Shown here piece by piece: positions 10,980 to 20,120 of a DNA stretch of 64,000 nt (positions are counted from its first letter, which is position 1; every line of letters begins with the position of its first letter). Made by a program: the position numbers and the translations under genes. The notes under the pieces are model-generated. The model had not been told where the DNA came from and did no database searches. It saw nothing but the letters and a program-made list of their open reading frames with translations. Source of the stretch: [Borrelia] turdi (GTDB lineage Bacteria > Spirochaetota > Spirochaetia > Borreliales > Borreliaceae); contig NZ_QBLM01000001.1 of assembly GCF_008828755.2 (NCBI RefSeq), positions 1 through 64,000 on the forward strand, read 5' to 3'.

Positions 10980-11365
10980 TTGTTCATCTCCCCTATAAAA
11001 AAAGAATATTTCGTAAAATCTCCTTTACTTCTTTATAATAACCTTCTTTTGAATAAGATCCCATAAGTTCATTTGCAAAGACTTTTATGCTATTGGGGAA
11101 ATAGATCTTGCCTTTAAGCTTTCTATTGACCACCTTTCTACTTAAACTGGAATAATAATGTGGTCTGTAATATTTAAAAGCATTCTTTAAAAAGAAATTT
11201 CTACTGAGAGAAATAAGAACTTAAAGAATTTTGTGAATCAAAATCAATTAATAATACTTTTTTATTTAAATTTTTAAGAGCATAAGAAAAAAGTATGGAT
11301 AGCGAGCTTTTACCACCCCCCTTTTAAACTCGCCATTGTTATTATAATTAGGTTTTTGATCCATT
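10980..11365 (-). pseudogene. Decayed PF32 (ParA) partition gene
   Basis: From 11365 leftward the translation, allowing shifts, reads MDQKPN(Y/I)..., a ruined Walker A region (KGGVGKS broken by a run of G), YALKNLNKKVLLIDFD and SQN. The C-terminus is also visible: NRKLKGKIYFPNSIKVFANE, then YYKEVKEILRNI. The central part, including Walker B, has been deleted. It lies just downstream of the intact partition operon and points the same way. It is a fossil of a second plasmid compatibility locus. Confidence 0.65.
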
Positions 11366-12215
11366 TATTTACAACTCTCTCATTTTTCAATTTTTTATTA
11401 TAAAATTCATATGCTTTTTCCCCATTTTTTTAAGTGTGATAAATTAAATTAATAATATTCTGCGTTTTCTTTATTTTTTCTTAAAAGCGTTCTTAAGGAT
11501 TAAACATATGCTTTAATAGAACCATTTTTAAAGTTAAATTCTATATAATAGAGTTTTTTATCGCATAAGTTTTATTATTTTCCTTTTTAAGAAAAAAGGG
11601 TTTACTAAGTCTATCTACCTGTATCTTATTTCTAAAAACTCATCATACTTTTTTAAAGGGAAAAGATTGAAAAAAGAAAATCTTTAGTATTGCTAAACTC
11701 CTGAAAAGCTAGCCTTAGTCTTTCTCCCTTGTTTGTAATTCTAAAACCAACTAAAATGTTTAGAAATTTTTATATAGCGGCTCTTTCTACTATCTATTTC
11801 TTCTATTCTATTAAATAAAATTCTTTTTTAAAATTATTTTTCTTTCTTTTAAGTTTTTTAAGCAAACTACTCAATTTTTTATCCCTTTGTTAAAATGTCA
11901 GATAAAATATTATTAGCTAATATACCAGCATATCCTAAAAAACTAGTTATTTTTTTTATTTTCCATTTATTAGAATATATATATATCTTTAAATTCTTCA
12001 ACAATGGAATAGAAATCAGTTTTATAGGGTGCAATTTTTCTCATAAAATGAATTTTATTTTTATAAAGTTTTAGCTTAAATAAGAGAAATCCCTTAATAT
12101 ATTTACTTCATAATCGTATTTTAGATAATTTTTAAAATCTTTATAGTTTAATAACGTATTTTTTAGAGTTTTTATTGGTTATTTAGTACAAGAAATTATT
12201 GATTTTATTTTTTAA
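11366..12215 (-). pseudogene. Decayed PF50/PF57 partition genes
   Basis: Immediately upstream (minus strand) of the ParA fossil, a frame ends in an AYEFYNKKLKN-like phrase and then N.WIKN. This is the C-terminal signature of PF50 proteins (compare VYEFYDKKY and KWIEKNW in the intact gene). Scattered PF50/PF57-like pieces continue to about 12200, with stops in every frame. The arrangement copies the intact operon order PF57-PF50-PF32. Confidence 0.5.
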
Positions 12216-12222
12216 ACTATAA

Positions 12223-12594
12223 ACTGAGCGAATAAAAGCACAAGCCGAAGTTAATAAGGTAAATATTAGCATTTGGTCTTCCAGTAAAGCCAGTAATTTA
12301 GGAAAGGGTACAGAAAATTTTAGACGAAATATTAAAATAAAAAGAATTGTAGCAGTAAAATCAGCCGCATCTATCGAAGAGGAGATAAAACTTGCTCGTG
12401 GCAGTGCACGATTTATTCAAATAACCCGACATATATACCAAACTCAAGGGCAATGTCTAGTGGAGTTTAATCAACCCGAATTAGAAATAATCGCTCCTGC
12501 ATCAATAGATGAAAATCTACGCACAAACTTAAGGCCAAAATTATTACAGAAAAAATTACTAAATTACAAAAAAGCCAAAGCGATACGGTTATAA
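12223..12594 (+). pseudogene. Headless 123-codon ORF, possibly from a phage or plasmid gene
   Basis: The frame is open from a TAA at 12220 to a TAA at 12592 but contains no ATG near its start. It reads smoothly as protein (for example IEEEIKLARGSARFIQITRH and CLVEFNQPELEIIAPASIDE). Its G+C looks higher than the surrounding DNA. It is probably the 3' part of a larger gene whose 5' end was lost at about 12220. I do not recognise the family; a cp32-type prophage gene is one guess. Confidence 0.45.
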
Positions 12595-12805
12595 ATAAAT
12601 TTTTACTGCAATTTCAATGAAGATTTGCTTGATGTTAAAAAATTAGTTAGAATACTGAAATCAAAAAAACATTTGATGACCTTTAGAATGGTAAAGTAGA
12701 AAAATATAAAAAAATTTTCAAATCGCTTAATATTTTTCATTTTTTAGCATATATTTTTGGTGTTAATGGTTGATATAATAAATTATGAACCTAGCGCCTT
12801 GAAAA

Positions 12806-12837
12806 AGGCCGTTAGTAAAAGCTAACGACCTTTTTTT
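12806..12837 (-). terminator. Bidirectional terminator after the partition operon
   Basis: AGGCCGTTAG (12806-12815) pairs with CTAACGACCT (12822-12831) with one G-T wobble and a six-base loop. It is flanked by A5 on the left and T7 on the right, so it can terminate on either strand. It lies 33 bp past the stop of the PF49 gene. Confidence 0.75.
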
Positions 12838-12869
12838 ATACTATAGCCAGTATAAAGCAACATACTATT

Positions 12870-13409
12870 TTACTTATTTTCATATCGTTCTAATTTTTTA
12901 ATAAGTTGTTCTTTGTTTTTTTGGTAAAAATCTTCAAGAAGCTGGTTGGTGAACTTCGGATTTTTTCTATAAAAATCACATGCTTCTTGGGTTTCTAGCC
13001 TAACCCTAAGCGGTTTTATTAAATTTGCTCTAGACTTAACTTTTTTATCTTTCATTAAATTAAATAAAGTTTTATCGATTCCATTTTCTATAATATTAAC
13101 TTCTTTAAGCTTTCCTTCAAAAAGGAGTTTTGCTATTTTAATATACTTATACGCCTGAGTTCTGGCTATTTTAAATTCAAAAATAAAATCTTCAAATCTT
13201 TTATATCCATCTAAAACATAAAGCTTCCCATTTCTAATTTTTAGTAAAATTTTCATTGTATTTATTTTATTTCTAATATCATCTTCGATTCTATTTTTAA
13301 GCTCGTTTTTTAAAAGCTCATATTCTTTTTTGTTTAGTTCTTCAGTATTAATAGAAGTATTGCTTCCTATAATTCTATTATTTATTACTATTTTTTTAGT
13401 TTTTGCCAT
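12870..13409 (-). CDS. PF49-family plasmid partition protein (ParB-like role)
   Basis: This 179-residue, Lys-rich protein is the last gene of a four-gene cassette. AAAGAGGT precedes the start and the gap from the parA stop is 15 bp. The central motif YVLDGYKRFEDFIFEFKIAR, followed by TQAYKYIKIAKLLFEG, looks like a helix-turn-helix and is typical of PF49. Borrelia plasmids pair PF32 ATPases with PF49 or PF57/62 partners that bind plasmid DNA for segregation. Length and motifs look intact. Confidence 0.85.
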   Translation of the reverse strand: MAKTKKIVINNRIIGSNTSINTEELNKKEYELLKNELKNRIEDDIRNKINTMKILLKIRNGKLYVLDGYKRFEDFIFEFKIARTQAYKYIKIAKLLFEGKLKEVNIIENGIDKTLFNLMKDKKVKSRANLIKPLRVRLETQEACDFYRKNPKFTNQLLEDFYQKNKEQLIKKLERYENK

Positions 13410-13424
13410 TTTTTAAACCTCTTT

Positions 13425-14225
13425 CTAAAAAAGTTCAGTCACTGTACTTTTAAAAAAGTAGATTTTTTCTAAAATTTTTAAGTATTCTTTATAATAATTT
13501 TCGTTTTGTTTTGGTTCTATAGCATAATCTATTACCTTTTTTAAAGCTTCACTTTTATGAACTTCTCCAATAAACTTATTTAAATATTTTGCTTTTAGTG
13601 CTGCCATAATCTCATTTGAAGCAACTCTGCCTATTTCAACTTTAGACGCAAAAATATAAATAATTTTGGTCTCTTTGCCTATAAAATTATTTTCCAGTTC
13701 CTTTATCTGATTTATTAATAATGGTAAATTTTCAACTGCCCATCTTTCAAGCGGGACCGGTATTACAACTTTATCTGCAATCACAAGAGCATTGTCAAGC
13801 TCTGATGATAAACTTGGAGGAGTGTCAATTATCACATAATCATAATCTTCTAAATAATTGTACAGTGCATTTCTAAGCATAAGCTCTTTGAACTGATTCC
13901 CTTCTTTACTGAATTTGGCAAGTTCTAAATAGCTTGGAATAAAATCTAAATTTTTAGATATATTAATAACAACATCCTTAAAAGTTTTCTCTTTCTTTAT
14001 TAAAGAATAAGAATTATAAATATTAATTAATTCCATTCTAGGATGATCTTGAGTTATAAAATAACTTGTAACTGCATTTTGCGGATCAAGATCAATAAGT
14101 AGTACCTTATTGGTTTTATTAAGAATCGTTGAAAACATTATTGCTGAGGTGCTTTTCCCAACTCCCCCTTTGATTGAAGCAATAGCTATAATATTTGGTT
14201 TTTTATCCAATTTTTTTCTATCCAT
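13425..14225 (-). CDS. parA: PF32 ParA-type plasmid partition ATPase
   Basis: This is a 266-residue ParA/Soj protein. It has the deviant Walker A KGGVGKST at residues 19-26, VLLIDLDPQN at 41-50 and Walker B YVIIDTPP around Asp134. All catalytic motifs are present. PF32 sequence type defines plasmid compatibility in Borrelia; I cannot assign the type by eye. The gene overlaps the PF50 gene by 40 bp, indicating translational coupling. It would be expected to segregate a free linear plasmid, but here it lies on the same molecule as chromosomal genes. Confidence 0.95.
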   Translation of the reverse strand: MDRKKLDKKPNIIAIASIKGGVGKSTSAIMFSTILNKTNKVLLIDLDPQNAVTSYFITQDHPRMELINIYNSYSLIKKEKTFKDVVINISKNLDFIPSYLELAKFSKEGNQFKELMLRNALYNYLEDYDYVIIDTPPSLSSELDNALVIADKVVIPVPLERWAVENLPLLINQIKELENNFIGKETKIIYIFASKVEIGRVASNEIMAALKAKYLNKFIGEVHKSEALKKVIDYAIEPKQNENYYKEYLKILEKIYFFKSTVTELF

Positions 14226-14758
14226 TTTATAAGAGGTCCTTTTTGTGGGTATTTTTTATCATAAAATTCGTATACTTGCTTTTCTAGTGCTGTAAACATA
14301 CCAAATAATGTTTTACTATAAGGAACATTTATTTGTTCTTTTTTTAGCAACCTAAATAGACTCTTAAAGTAGCAAAAGATGCTCCCTTTTTTAAATCTAA
14401 ACTCTAGGTAATATGTTTTTGACAATAAATAAGATTTTTTAACTCCGTTAAATTCGTACCTTACAGGAATTTTATTTATTAGTCTTTTATAGCCATAATA
14501 AATGCCTAAGAATTTATCGTCTGCTTTTAATGCAAATAAATTAAATTCTTCAACTTTTGATTGATTAAATAATCCTCTTAATGATATACGACATTTGTTT
14601 TTTTTCTTATTGAGTCCAAATTTGTAAATATCCATCATTACTTTTGTGTGATACATTGTTTTATCGCCATCTTTCTCAATCTTTATAAAAAGATCTTTTT
14701 TATTTGAACGTTTAACTATCGGTTTGTTTACTTGTATTAATTTTTCTATGCCTTGCAT
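14186..14758 (-). CDS. PF50-family plasmid replication/partition protein
   Basis: A 190-residue basic protein. The C-terminal signature GSIFCYFKSLFRLL, then ALEKQVYEFYDKKY and KWIEKNW, is the one seen in the relics at 247-480 and 11366 onward. It starts 9 bp after the PF57 stop and overlaps parA by 40 bp. PF50 belongs to the standard four-gene maintenance cassette of Borrelia plasmids; its biochemical role is not settled. It appears complete. Confidence 0.85.
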   Translation of the reverse strand: MQGIEKLIQVNKPIVKRSNKKDLFIKIEKDGDKTMYHTKVMMDIYKFGLNKKKNKCRISLRGLFNQSKVEEFNLFALKADDKFLGIYYGYKRLINKIPVRYEFNGVKKSYLLSKTYYLEFRFKKGSIFCYFKSLFRLLKKEQINVPYSKTLFGMFTALEKQVYEFYDKKYPQKGPLIKWIEKNWIKNQIL

Positions 14759-14767
14759 GTCAAACTT

Positions 14768-15862
14768 TTATACACCTTGTTTTAACATTGAAGATTTTTT
14801 TTCCTTATGAATTATTTCCAATAATTCATAATAATAGGTATTATCAAATACCTCCTTATATTCTAATTTATTTTTGCTATTCAAATAAGTTTTTATAATT
14901 GTCTTTAGAGCTCCAGTATTTTTCTGCTCCTTTAGTCGTTCAACAAGAATATTAAAAACGTTTATCTTTTTATTGTCGTAATTTTTTTGTGAGTTTTCTT
15001 TGTTTATTTCGATTGATTTTTCTAATTTGAGTTTCACTTTACTTAAATCATTATATTTTTTATTTTCAATAATAAAATGTGGTTTGTTTTTATAATTTTC
15101 ATATACTTTTTGTATGTTTGTTTTTAATTGTTCTGTGTTATATCCTTTTTGTTCTAATAACTTTTGTGTATTTATTAGTATTTTTTTTAATTTTTCTTGC
15201 TGCTCTTTGAAAGGATATTTATTTAAGGTTATTTTCTTGTTTTTTGTTAGGTTAATTTCAATTCTTTTTATAATTCTAAGCACCTCAATCAATCTTTTTT
15301 TACTAAGATCTAAATTTAGTATGGAGAAAGTTTTTTTAGACATAAAGTTACATTTACTGTAATAATTTTTGATTTGAAATTTTTCTATTTGTTTTTTTCT
15401 TTCTTCTTTTTTAATATTATTACTATTATTAAAACACTCCCCTAAATCTACACTCCCATTTTTATTAAATTTGGATTTAAGATAGTTGTCAACTCTAAAT
15501 TTAAACTTAGAGTCTTTTTTTTCTTTAAAATATTGATTTATGATAAGATAACACTCTTTTTTAGGATAATTAAGTTTATAGTAAATTTCAGTTCCAAAAT
15601 TTACTCCCAGGTGTTTATAGTAGTTAGTTGTTACTTTTAATTCTTTCTCTAATTTGTAAAGATAATTTTGCATTGTCTTTAATTTAACGGCTGGCTGATT
15701 ATTTCTTTTTAGATTTCCATTAAAGTAATATAGTATGTTTTTTTGAGTATACTTCTTAAATTTACTATTTATATAGTTAAGCGTTGAGATAAGAACTATT
15801 AACTTATGCTGTAGCTTGTTGTGGTAATTTGTGCTTTTTGTATTTTTTGATAAAATTTGCAT
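14768..15862 (-). CDS. PF57/62-family plasmid replication protein
   Basis: A 364-residue protein. I chose the Met at 15862 because GGAG stands about 8 bp upstream; the frame is open 15 codons further without a site. It is Lys/Asn-rich with a long helical middle. It is the first gene of the cassette PF57-PF50-PF32-PF49. In B. burgdorferi linear plasmids, members of this family plus flanking DNA are enough for autonomous replication, so it is the probable initiator. Nothing suggests it is damaged. Confidence 0.85.
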   Translation of the reverse strand: MQILSKNTKSTNYHNKLQHKLIVLISTLNYINSKFKKYTQKNILYYFNGNLKRNNQPAVKLKTMQNYLYKLEKELKVTTNYYKHLGVNFGTEIYYKLNYPKKECYLIINQYFKEKKDSKFKFRVDNYLKSKFNKNGSVDLGECFNNSNNIKKEERKKQIEKFQIKNYYSKCNFMSKKTFSILNLDLSKKRLIEVLRIIKRIEINLTKNKKITLNKYPFKEQQEKLKKILINTQKLLEQKGYNTEQLKTNIQKVYENYKNKPHFIIENKKYNDLSKVKLKLEKSIEINKENSQKNYDNKKINVFNILVERLKEQKNTGALKTIIKTYLNSKNKLEYKEVFDNTYYYELLEIIHKEKKSSMLKQGV

Positions 15863-16513
15863 TTTTAATCTCCTGTTTGGTAATGTATAATATGTTATTA
15901 TGCACAATTTTTTATAAAAGTAAATACTTTTATAAAAAAACCATAAAAACTAAAAATTTGTTTAAATTTGGGAATTAGGGAAATACTAATTTTGTATAAA
16001 TATAAATTGATTTTAATTCAAAGTTAAGTTATAATAAAAATAGCGTAGTAAATGAAAAAAGTTTTCATTACGGCTACCTGTTTGGTTCATTTACAATTAT
16101 GGGGCTTAAGGAAGATCTCTTTAAATAAGAGAATTTCTTTAAGCCCTAATAGTGTGTTCTATTTCAATGTAGTGAACTATTATTGTCGAGTTATTTATAC
16201 GTAAATAGAAATAGCCATAATTTCGATATATAATAAAGTATTATAATGTATTCTTTTTGCTTTAAATAGTCTATAAAGCTCCCTATCTACCTTTTAGATC
16301 ATTGCTTGCAACTTTTTTTCAAAGCATATAGATCTTAGGAGAAGGCATAGCTCAATATATTATAAATATGTTATATGTAACATTATAAAAAATAAAAAAC
16401 ACAATTACTTAAAATTGTAATTTGTTTTGAAAATAAATTTGAAGTAAAATTACGTAAATAATTATACTTCTTATTCTTTTTATTGAGAATGAGACCCGTT
16501 TTTTAATATAAGT
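15863..16513. other. Intergenic region with inverted repeats, possible plasmid origin
   Basis: This 650-bp region lies between the leftward partition operon and the rightward gene at 16514. AATGAAAA at 16051-16058 faces TTTTCATT at 16062-16069. GGGCTTAA at 16102-16109 faces TTAAGCCC at 16139-16146, with further pairing inside (GAA and TTC). Structured DNA next to the PF57 gene is where linear-plasmid origins are mapped in Borrelia. The origin role is inference. Confidence 0.45.
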
Positions 16514-17095
16514 TTGTCCATCTTGATTATTATTTCTTTAAGCTTGGTTTTATTATTTATTGTAAATACACCTATTAGTAGATCTTCTGTTTATTCAGAG
16601 GAGATTGAGGGTGTAAATCATAGTAATACAAATGCGATTAAGTTTAAGATTACTTTGATAAATCATTTGGGATCTGTTGCTATTATTTATGATTGCAATA
16701 AGGATGCTAGTGAGAGATTTTATTTAGATTTTGAGATTATAACAGGTAAGGAGCCTTTTAATCTTTTAAGTGTTTCCCTTAATGGCGTTGATATTAAGCC
16801 CGAGGTTTTGTTTACGTCTAATAAAGAATTAAGGTTTGAAGAAGGACAGTATATTTTGGATTTTGACGATTCAATACAAAAGACAGGATTTTTTGTTGAC
16901 CTAAATTCTCAAGATGAATATTTAAAAATATCAGAGCTTGTAAGAGAGGAGGATGGGATTAATTTTTGTGTTCAATGTATAGAGAGAGGAACAGGTGTTA
17001 TACGAAATGTTTTTTTAAAATTAAGTGTGGAAAAGTTGAAAAAATTCTTTGATCTTCTTGAAGAATATAGAAAGAGTGTCAAGAATTTTTCTTGA
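16514..17095 (+). CDS. Putative membrane-anchored plasmid protein
   Basis: A 193-residue frame starting at TTG, with no clear ribosome binding site; a TGA closes the frame eight codons earlier. One N-terminal membrane segment (about residues 2-18) is followed by a soluble, beta-rich-looking domain. I do not recognise the family. The next gene has a similar layout (one leading membrane segment, then a domain of the same size), so the two may be paralogues or partners. The start is uncertain and the true N-terminus may be lost. Confidence 0.5.
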   Translation: MSILIIISLSLVLLFIVNTPISRSSVYSEEIEGVNHSNTNAIKFKITLINHLGSVAIIYDCNKDASERFYLDFEIITGKEPFNLLSVSLNGVDIKPEVLFTSNKELRFEEGQYILDFDDSIQKTGFFVDLNSQDEYLKISELVREEDGINFCVQCIERGTGVIRNVFLKLSVEKLKKFFDLLEEYRKSVKNFS

Positions 17096-17170
17096 GGATT
17101 TAATTTTGAGAAGAGGAATAGGTTGATTTGAGGCTATATATATAATAGCAGTAAATACATTTTATTAATA

Positions 17171-17794
17171 ATGCTTATTGGGGTATTAATTTTTTATTGT
17201 GTAGTCTTTGTTTGGTTGTTTTAAATGTTTTATTTGCATAGATTAGAGGAAGGTGAAGGACTATATTATTCAGCAAGTCCCGCAGATAGTGTTATTATGC
17301 GAAAATGTTATTTTAAAAAATTTGCTTCTGGGAATGTTAAAAGCGTATTTTTCAAAAAATTAGATGTAAATGTTTACTCTGAAAGTTTTAAAAGACTAGA
17401 CGAGGGGGGGGGTAAAAGAAATCTGACGGATTTTTATCCATCTTATTACATGGAGTTCGTTGTAATTGATAATGGATTTTTAATGAATTTTCAAAATGTT
17501 ATTTTTGATGGAATAAATGCTAAAATATACAATCAATATCATATGGTTAACCAAGAAGGATTTAAATCTTCAAGAGTGGCTTATTCCCAAATTGATAGTG
17601 GTAGTAATGTTAATTATAAGAAAAAAATGGGGCAGTATTCAGTACGTGTAGTAAATGTTTTTAAAATTAGCATTAATACTACTCTATTTAATTTTTTATT
17701 AAAACGAAAAACTTTAAAAATTACTTTAATTACTGATGATAATAAAGAGTATAATTTAGAAACTGATAATTTCTTATTAAAGTATGATTTTTAA
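17171..17794 (+). pseudogene. Membrane-anchored protein gene split by an in-frame TAA
   Basis: In one frame, an ATG at 17171 opens a strongly hydrophobic segment (MLIGVLIFYCVVFVWLF). A TAA at 17222-17224 interrupts it, and the same frame continues at ATG 17225 as a 189-residue soluble domain ending at 17794. Upstream, an alternating TA tract near 17136-17146 separates a TTG start (MRLYI) from the hydrophobic frame, as if it had slipped. So the original anchored protein is broken, though the downstream domain could still be made. Family not recognised. Confidence 0.55.
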
Positions 17795-18216
17795 CTAAAA
17801 ATAATAAATAGATAATTAGATTTTGAGGATACTTCTAATGATATTGCTATAGAGGTCTCTTCCTTTAGAATCATTTTTTCTAGCACTTATTAAACACCCT
17901 TAATTATTTTATTAGATAATAACTAAGTACATTCCTCCTAAATAATTACTATTTACTTTCTAATGTGATAATTGAGTGCGATTGGACATTGAGCTTCAAG
18001 AGTGCTATAAAAAAGACTATTAATGAATTGAAAAAATAATTATTTTAGATATAAGGATAGATTTAATTTCTCCTTTTTTCTGCATTATGTCATATACATC
18101 GTGTTTTAAAAAATCATAAATTATGTAAGTGAGTAATTTAACCTTTGAAAAGCCGAATAAATTTCGTTTTAGGTTTAGTATTTAGATTATACTTTCATAG
18201 TATATACAAATTTATA
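17795..18216. other. Gene-free stretch
   Basis: No intact gene. A short coding-like piece at about 17970-18040 (plus) ends in a stop and cannot be assigned. Confidence 0.3.
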
Positions 18217-18247
18217 TCCACCTAAATTCCATAGGAAGATAGGTGGA
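18217..18247. terminator. Hairpin after the lipoprotein gene
   Basis: TCCACCTA at 18217-18224 pairs with TAGGTGGA at 18240-18247 around a 15-base loop. It lies 29 bp past the stop of the minus-strand lipoprotein. The T run is on the plus-strand side (about 18250-18264), so the orientation of termination is uncertain. Confidence 0.45.
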
Positions 18248-18275
18248 GTATTCTTTGTTTTTTTGAAAAAATTAT

Positions 18276-19247
18276 TTATTTCCTGATTATATTCATATAA
18301 ACCAATGGTGCTTCAGGAGTTATACTTGGTTTACCATGTCTTACATCTTTAGATGGATACATTGCAATGTATTGTAAGTAATTTATTGTTCCCCATTGTC
18401 TTATCATGTGTAAATAATCAGAAATTGTCAGAGATGATGAAAAATGATCAGTTCTAACTAGATTTAAAACAGCACCTTGAATTCTATAGTCCAATAAAGG
18501 AGCAAGACTTAAAAAAAGTACAGCAGACACAGCTTCTGAGAAATAGGAAGTTATCTGTGAAGCGTCTTCGGGTTCGTGTTGCAATGCATCAAGAATTATA
18601 TTTACAAGCTTAGTGATTTTACCTCTATCATGCAATGTAGTTCTAAATTCTTTACTATTGCTGTCTAAGTCCCCATTGAGATCTTTTAGTTTTATACTAC
18701 TAGTCTCTGCTCTATAAATATTTTTTATTGTAGAACCAAAAAATCTATAATATCGTTTATTAAGATTTCTACGATCATGATGTCTAGCTCTGTGAACCAA
18801 GAATCCTTGGGGAACAAGATCGTCCGCTCTTACGACTATTTCCAGTTGTCCCAAGTGTGGACCACCAACGTGGGGAGTTACTACTCCTATTGTAAAAAAT
18901 GTGCTTTCAGTAGGCGCGTCTGCATAATAAATATGAGCGGGTGGTATTGGAGTCATACCATTTTTTTCTCTTAGGCTTTCTATTTTTTCGTAATTTAATA
19001 AATTAGTACTTTTTAACAAACCAGATCTGTAAAGAGCTTCCTGAGAGGCTTTAATACTGTTTAAGAATAATGACCCAGAATGGAAGTCAACAGCAATTGT
19101 AACAGTTGGATGTAGATGTGGACTATTATCTTCTTCTGAATAGCTTAAAACCTTGTTTTTTTTACTGTGGCCGTCTTGACTACAAGCCGAAATAAAAATT
19201 AAAAGTATTAAAAATGCCACTTTGGGATAAATATTTTTTATTTTCAT
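18276..19247 (-). CDS. Surface lipoprotein, family not recognised
   Basis: A 323-residue protein. AAGGAG stands seven bases before the Met at 19247, so I prefer that start to the one eight codons upstream. The signal peptide ends in ISAC (Cys22). The mature part is unusually His-rich near its start (HLHPTVTIAVDFHSG) and again at HRARHHDRR, and is less Lys-rich than its neighbours. The G+C also looks higher than adjacent DNA. A perfect 14-bp inverted repeat sits upstream. Likely outer-membrane exposed; function unknown. Confidence 0.75.
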   Translation of the reverse strand: MKIKNIYPKVAFLILLIFISACSQDGHSKKNKVLSYSEEDNSPHLHPTVTIAVDFHSGSLFLNSIKASQEALYRSGLLKSTNLLNYEKIESLREKNGMTPIPPAHIYYADAPTESTFFTIGVVTPHVGGPHLGQLEIVVRADDLVPQGFLVHRARHHDRRNLNKRYYRFFGSTIKNIYRAETSSIKLKDLNGDLDSNSKEFRTTLHDRGKITKLVNIILDALQHEPEDASQITSYFSEAVSAVLFLSLAPLLDYRIQGAVLNLVRTDHFSSSLTISDYLHMIRQWGTINYLQYIAMYPSKDVRHGKPSITPEAPLVYMNIIRK

Positions 19248-19283
19248 TTTATTCTCCTTATATGATGACATTAGTCATCTTAT

Positions 19284-19328
19284 AAATTAATTATATTATT
19301 TTATAAGATAATTGAATATAATTAATTT
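19284..19328. promoter_or_regulatory. Inverted repeat upstream of the lipoprotein gene
   Basis: AAATTAATTATATT at 19284-19297 is exactly repeated in inverse at 19315-19328, with a 17-base spacer. A second small inverted repeat, GATGAC/GTCATC (19264-19269 and 19274-19279), lies between it and the ribosome binding site. This layout is like operators of regulated Borrelia surface genes. Regulator unknown. Confidence 0.55.
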
Positions 19329-19604
19329 ATTTAAAAAAAATAATATTCAATTAATATCTTTTTTAGCTATTTTTTATATTATTTGCATAATAACGGTTAA
19401 ACTTTATCTAAAAAATTCAAACTATTTTATATAGCTAATTATAATTGGCAATTAGATAATATTTTACTCGTTAATAATAAAATTGGTTTTACATATTTAA
19501 ATGTTCATAATTATAATAAATACTTTTAATAATTTTAATTTTTCTTCATTCAAATCATTTAGAATCTTTTTAAGAAAAACATAAATTCAAAAGTTGCAGG
19601 ACCC

Positions 19605-19784
19605 ATGATTTCTATTAATAACACAATATTTTGTACATTTTCATTTTTAGTATTAACAATATGTTATGCTTTATATAAGTCTCACATTTATTTAATAAAT
19701 TTTTTAATAGATAGTCGGAATCTACTTATTCTAATATCAAAATTGGGTTTAGAAGCTGCAATTTTAACTTTGGGTCTTTTTTAA
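19605..19784 (+). CDS. Possible 59-residue membrane protein
   Basis: ATG at 19605 follows a weak GGA site. The product has one clear membrane segment (about residues 8-24) and a hydrophobic C-terminus (LGLEAAILTLGLF). The frame is intact, but there is no recognised family and codon evidence is weak. It could be a fragment. Confidence 0.3.
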   Translation: MISINNTIFCTFSFLVLTICYALYKSHIYLINFLIDSRNLLILISKLGLEAAILTLGLF

Positions 19785-19859
19785 ATATTTAAATTAGTAC
19801 AATGTAAATGTAGATAATTAAATTTTTCAAAAAAGTTAATGAAATTCTAGAAAATTTCA

Positions 19860-20120
19860 AGTAATTAATGAACCATGTATTAAAATTGTCTTTTTTCTCA
19901 GCTCTTCTGCTTCATCATATTTTTCTCGAATTTGATTAGAAAGTGCAGATATATAAGAACCAAGCTTAGGGACATCTGTTTTTAAAGAATTTTTATCATT
20001 TTGATAATCGAATAAAAGTTGTTTTGATATCTTGAAGACTACTTACTTTATAAATAAAATTCTATAAACAAATTTTTAAGTCTTTCTAAATTTGAAATTT
20101 CCAATTTATCTAAATCATAT
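19860..20120 (-). pseudogene. Decayed helical plasmid gene
   Basis: Minus-strand pieces read NLERLKNLFIEFYL and, after a shift, LGSYISALSNQIREKYDEAE with charged helical flanks, as in Borrelia helical surface proteins. Stops and frameshifts separate them. Family not assigned. Confidence 0.35.
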
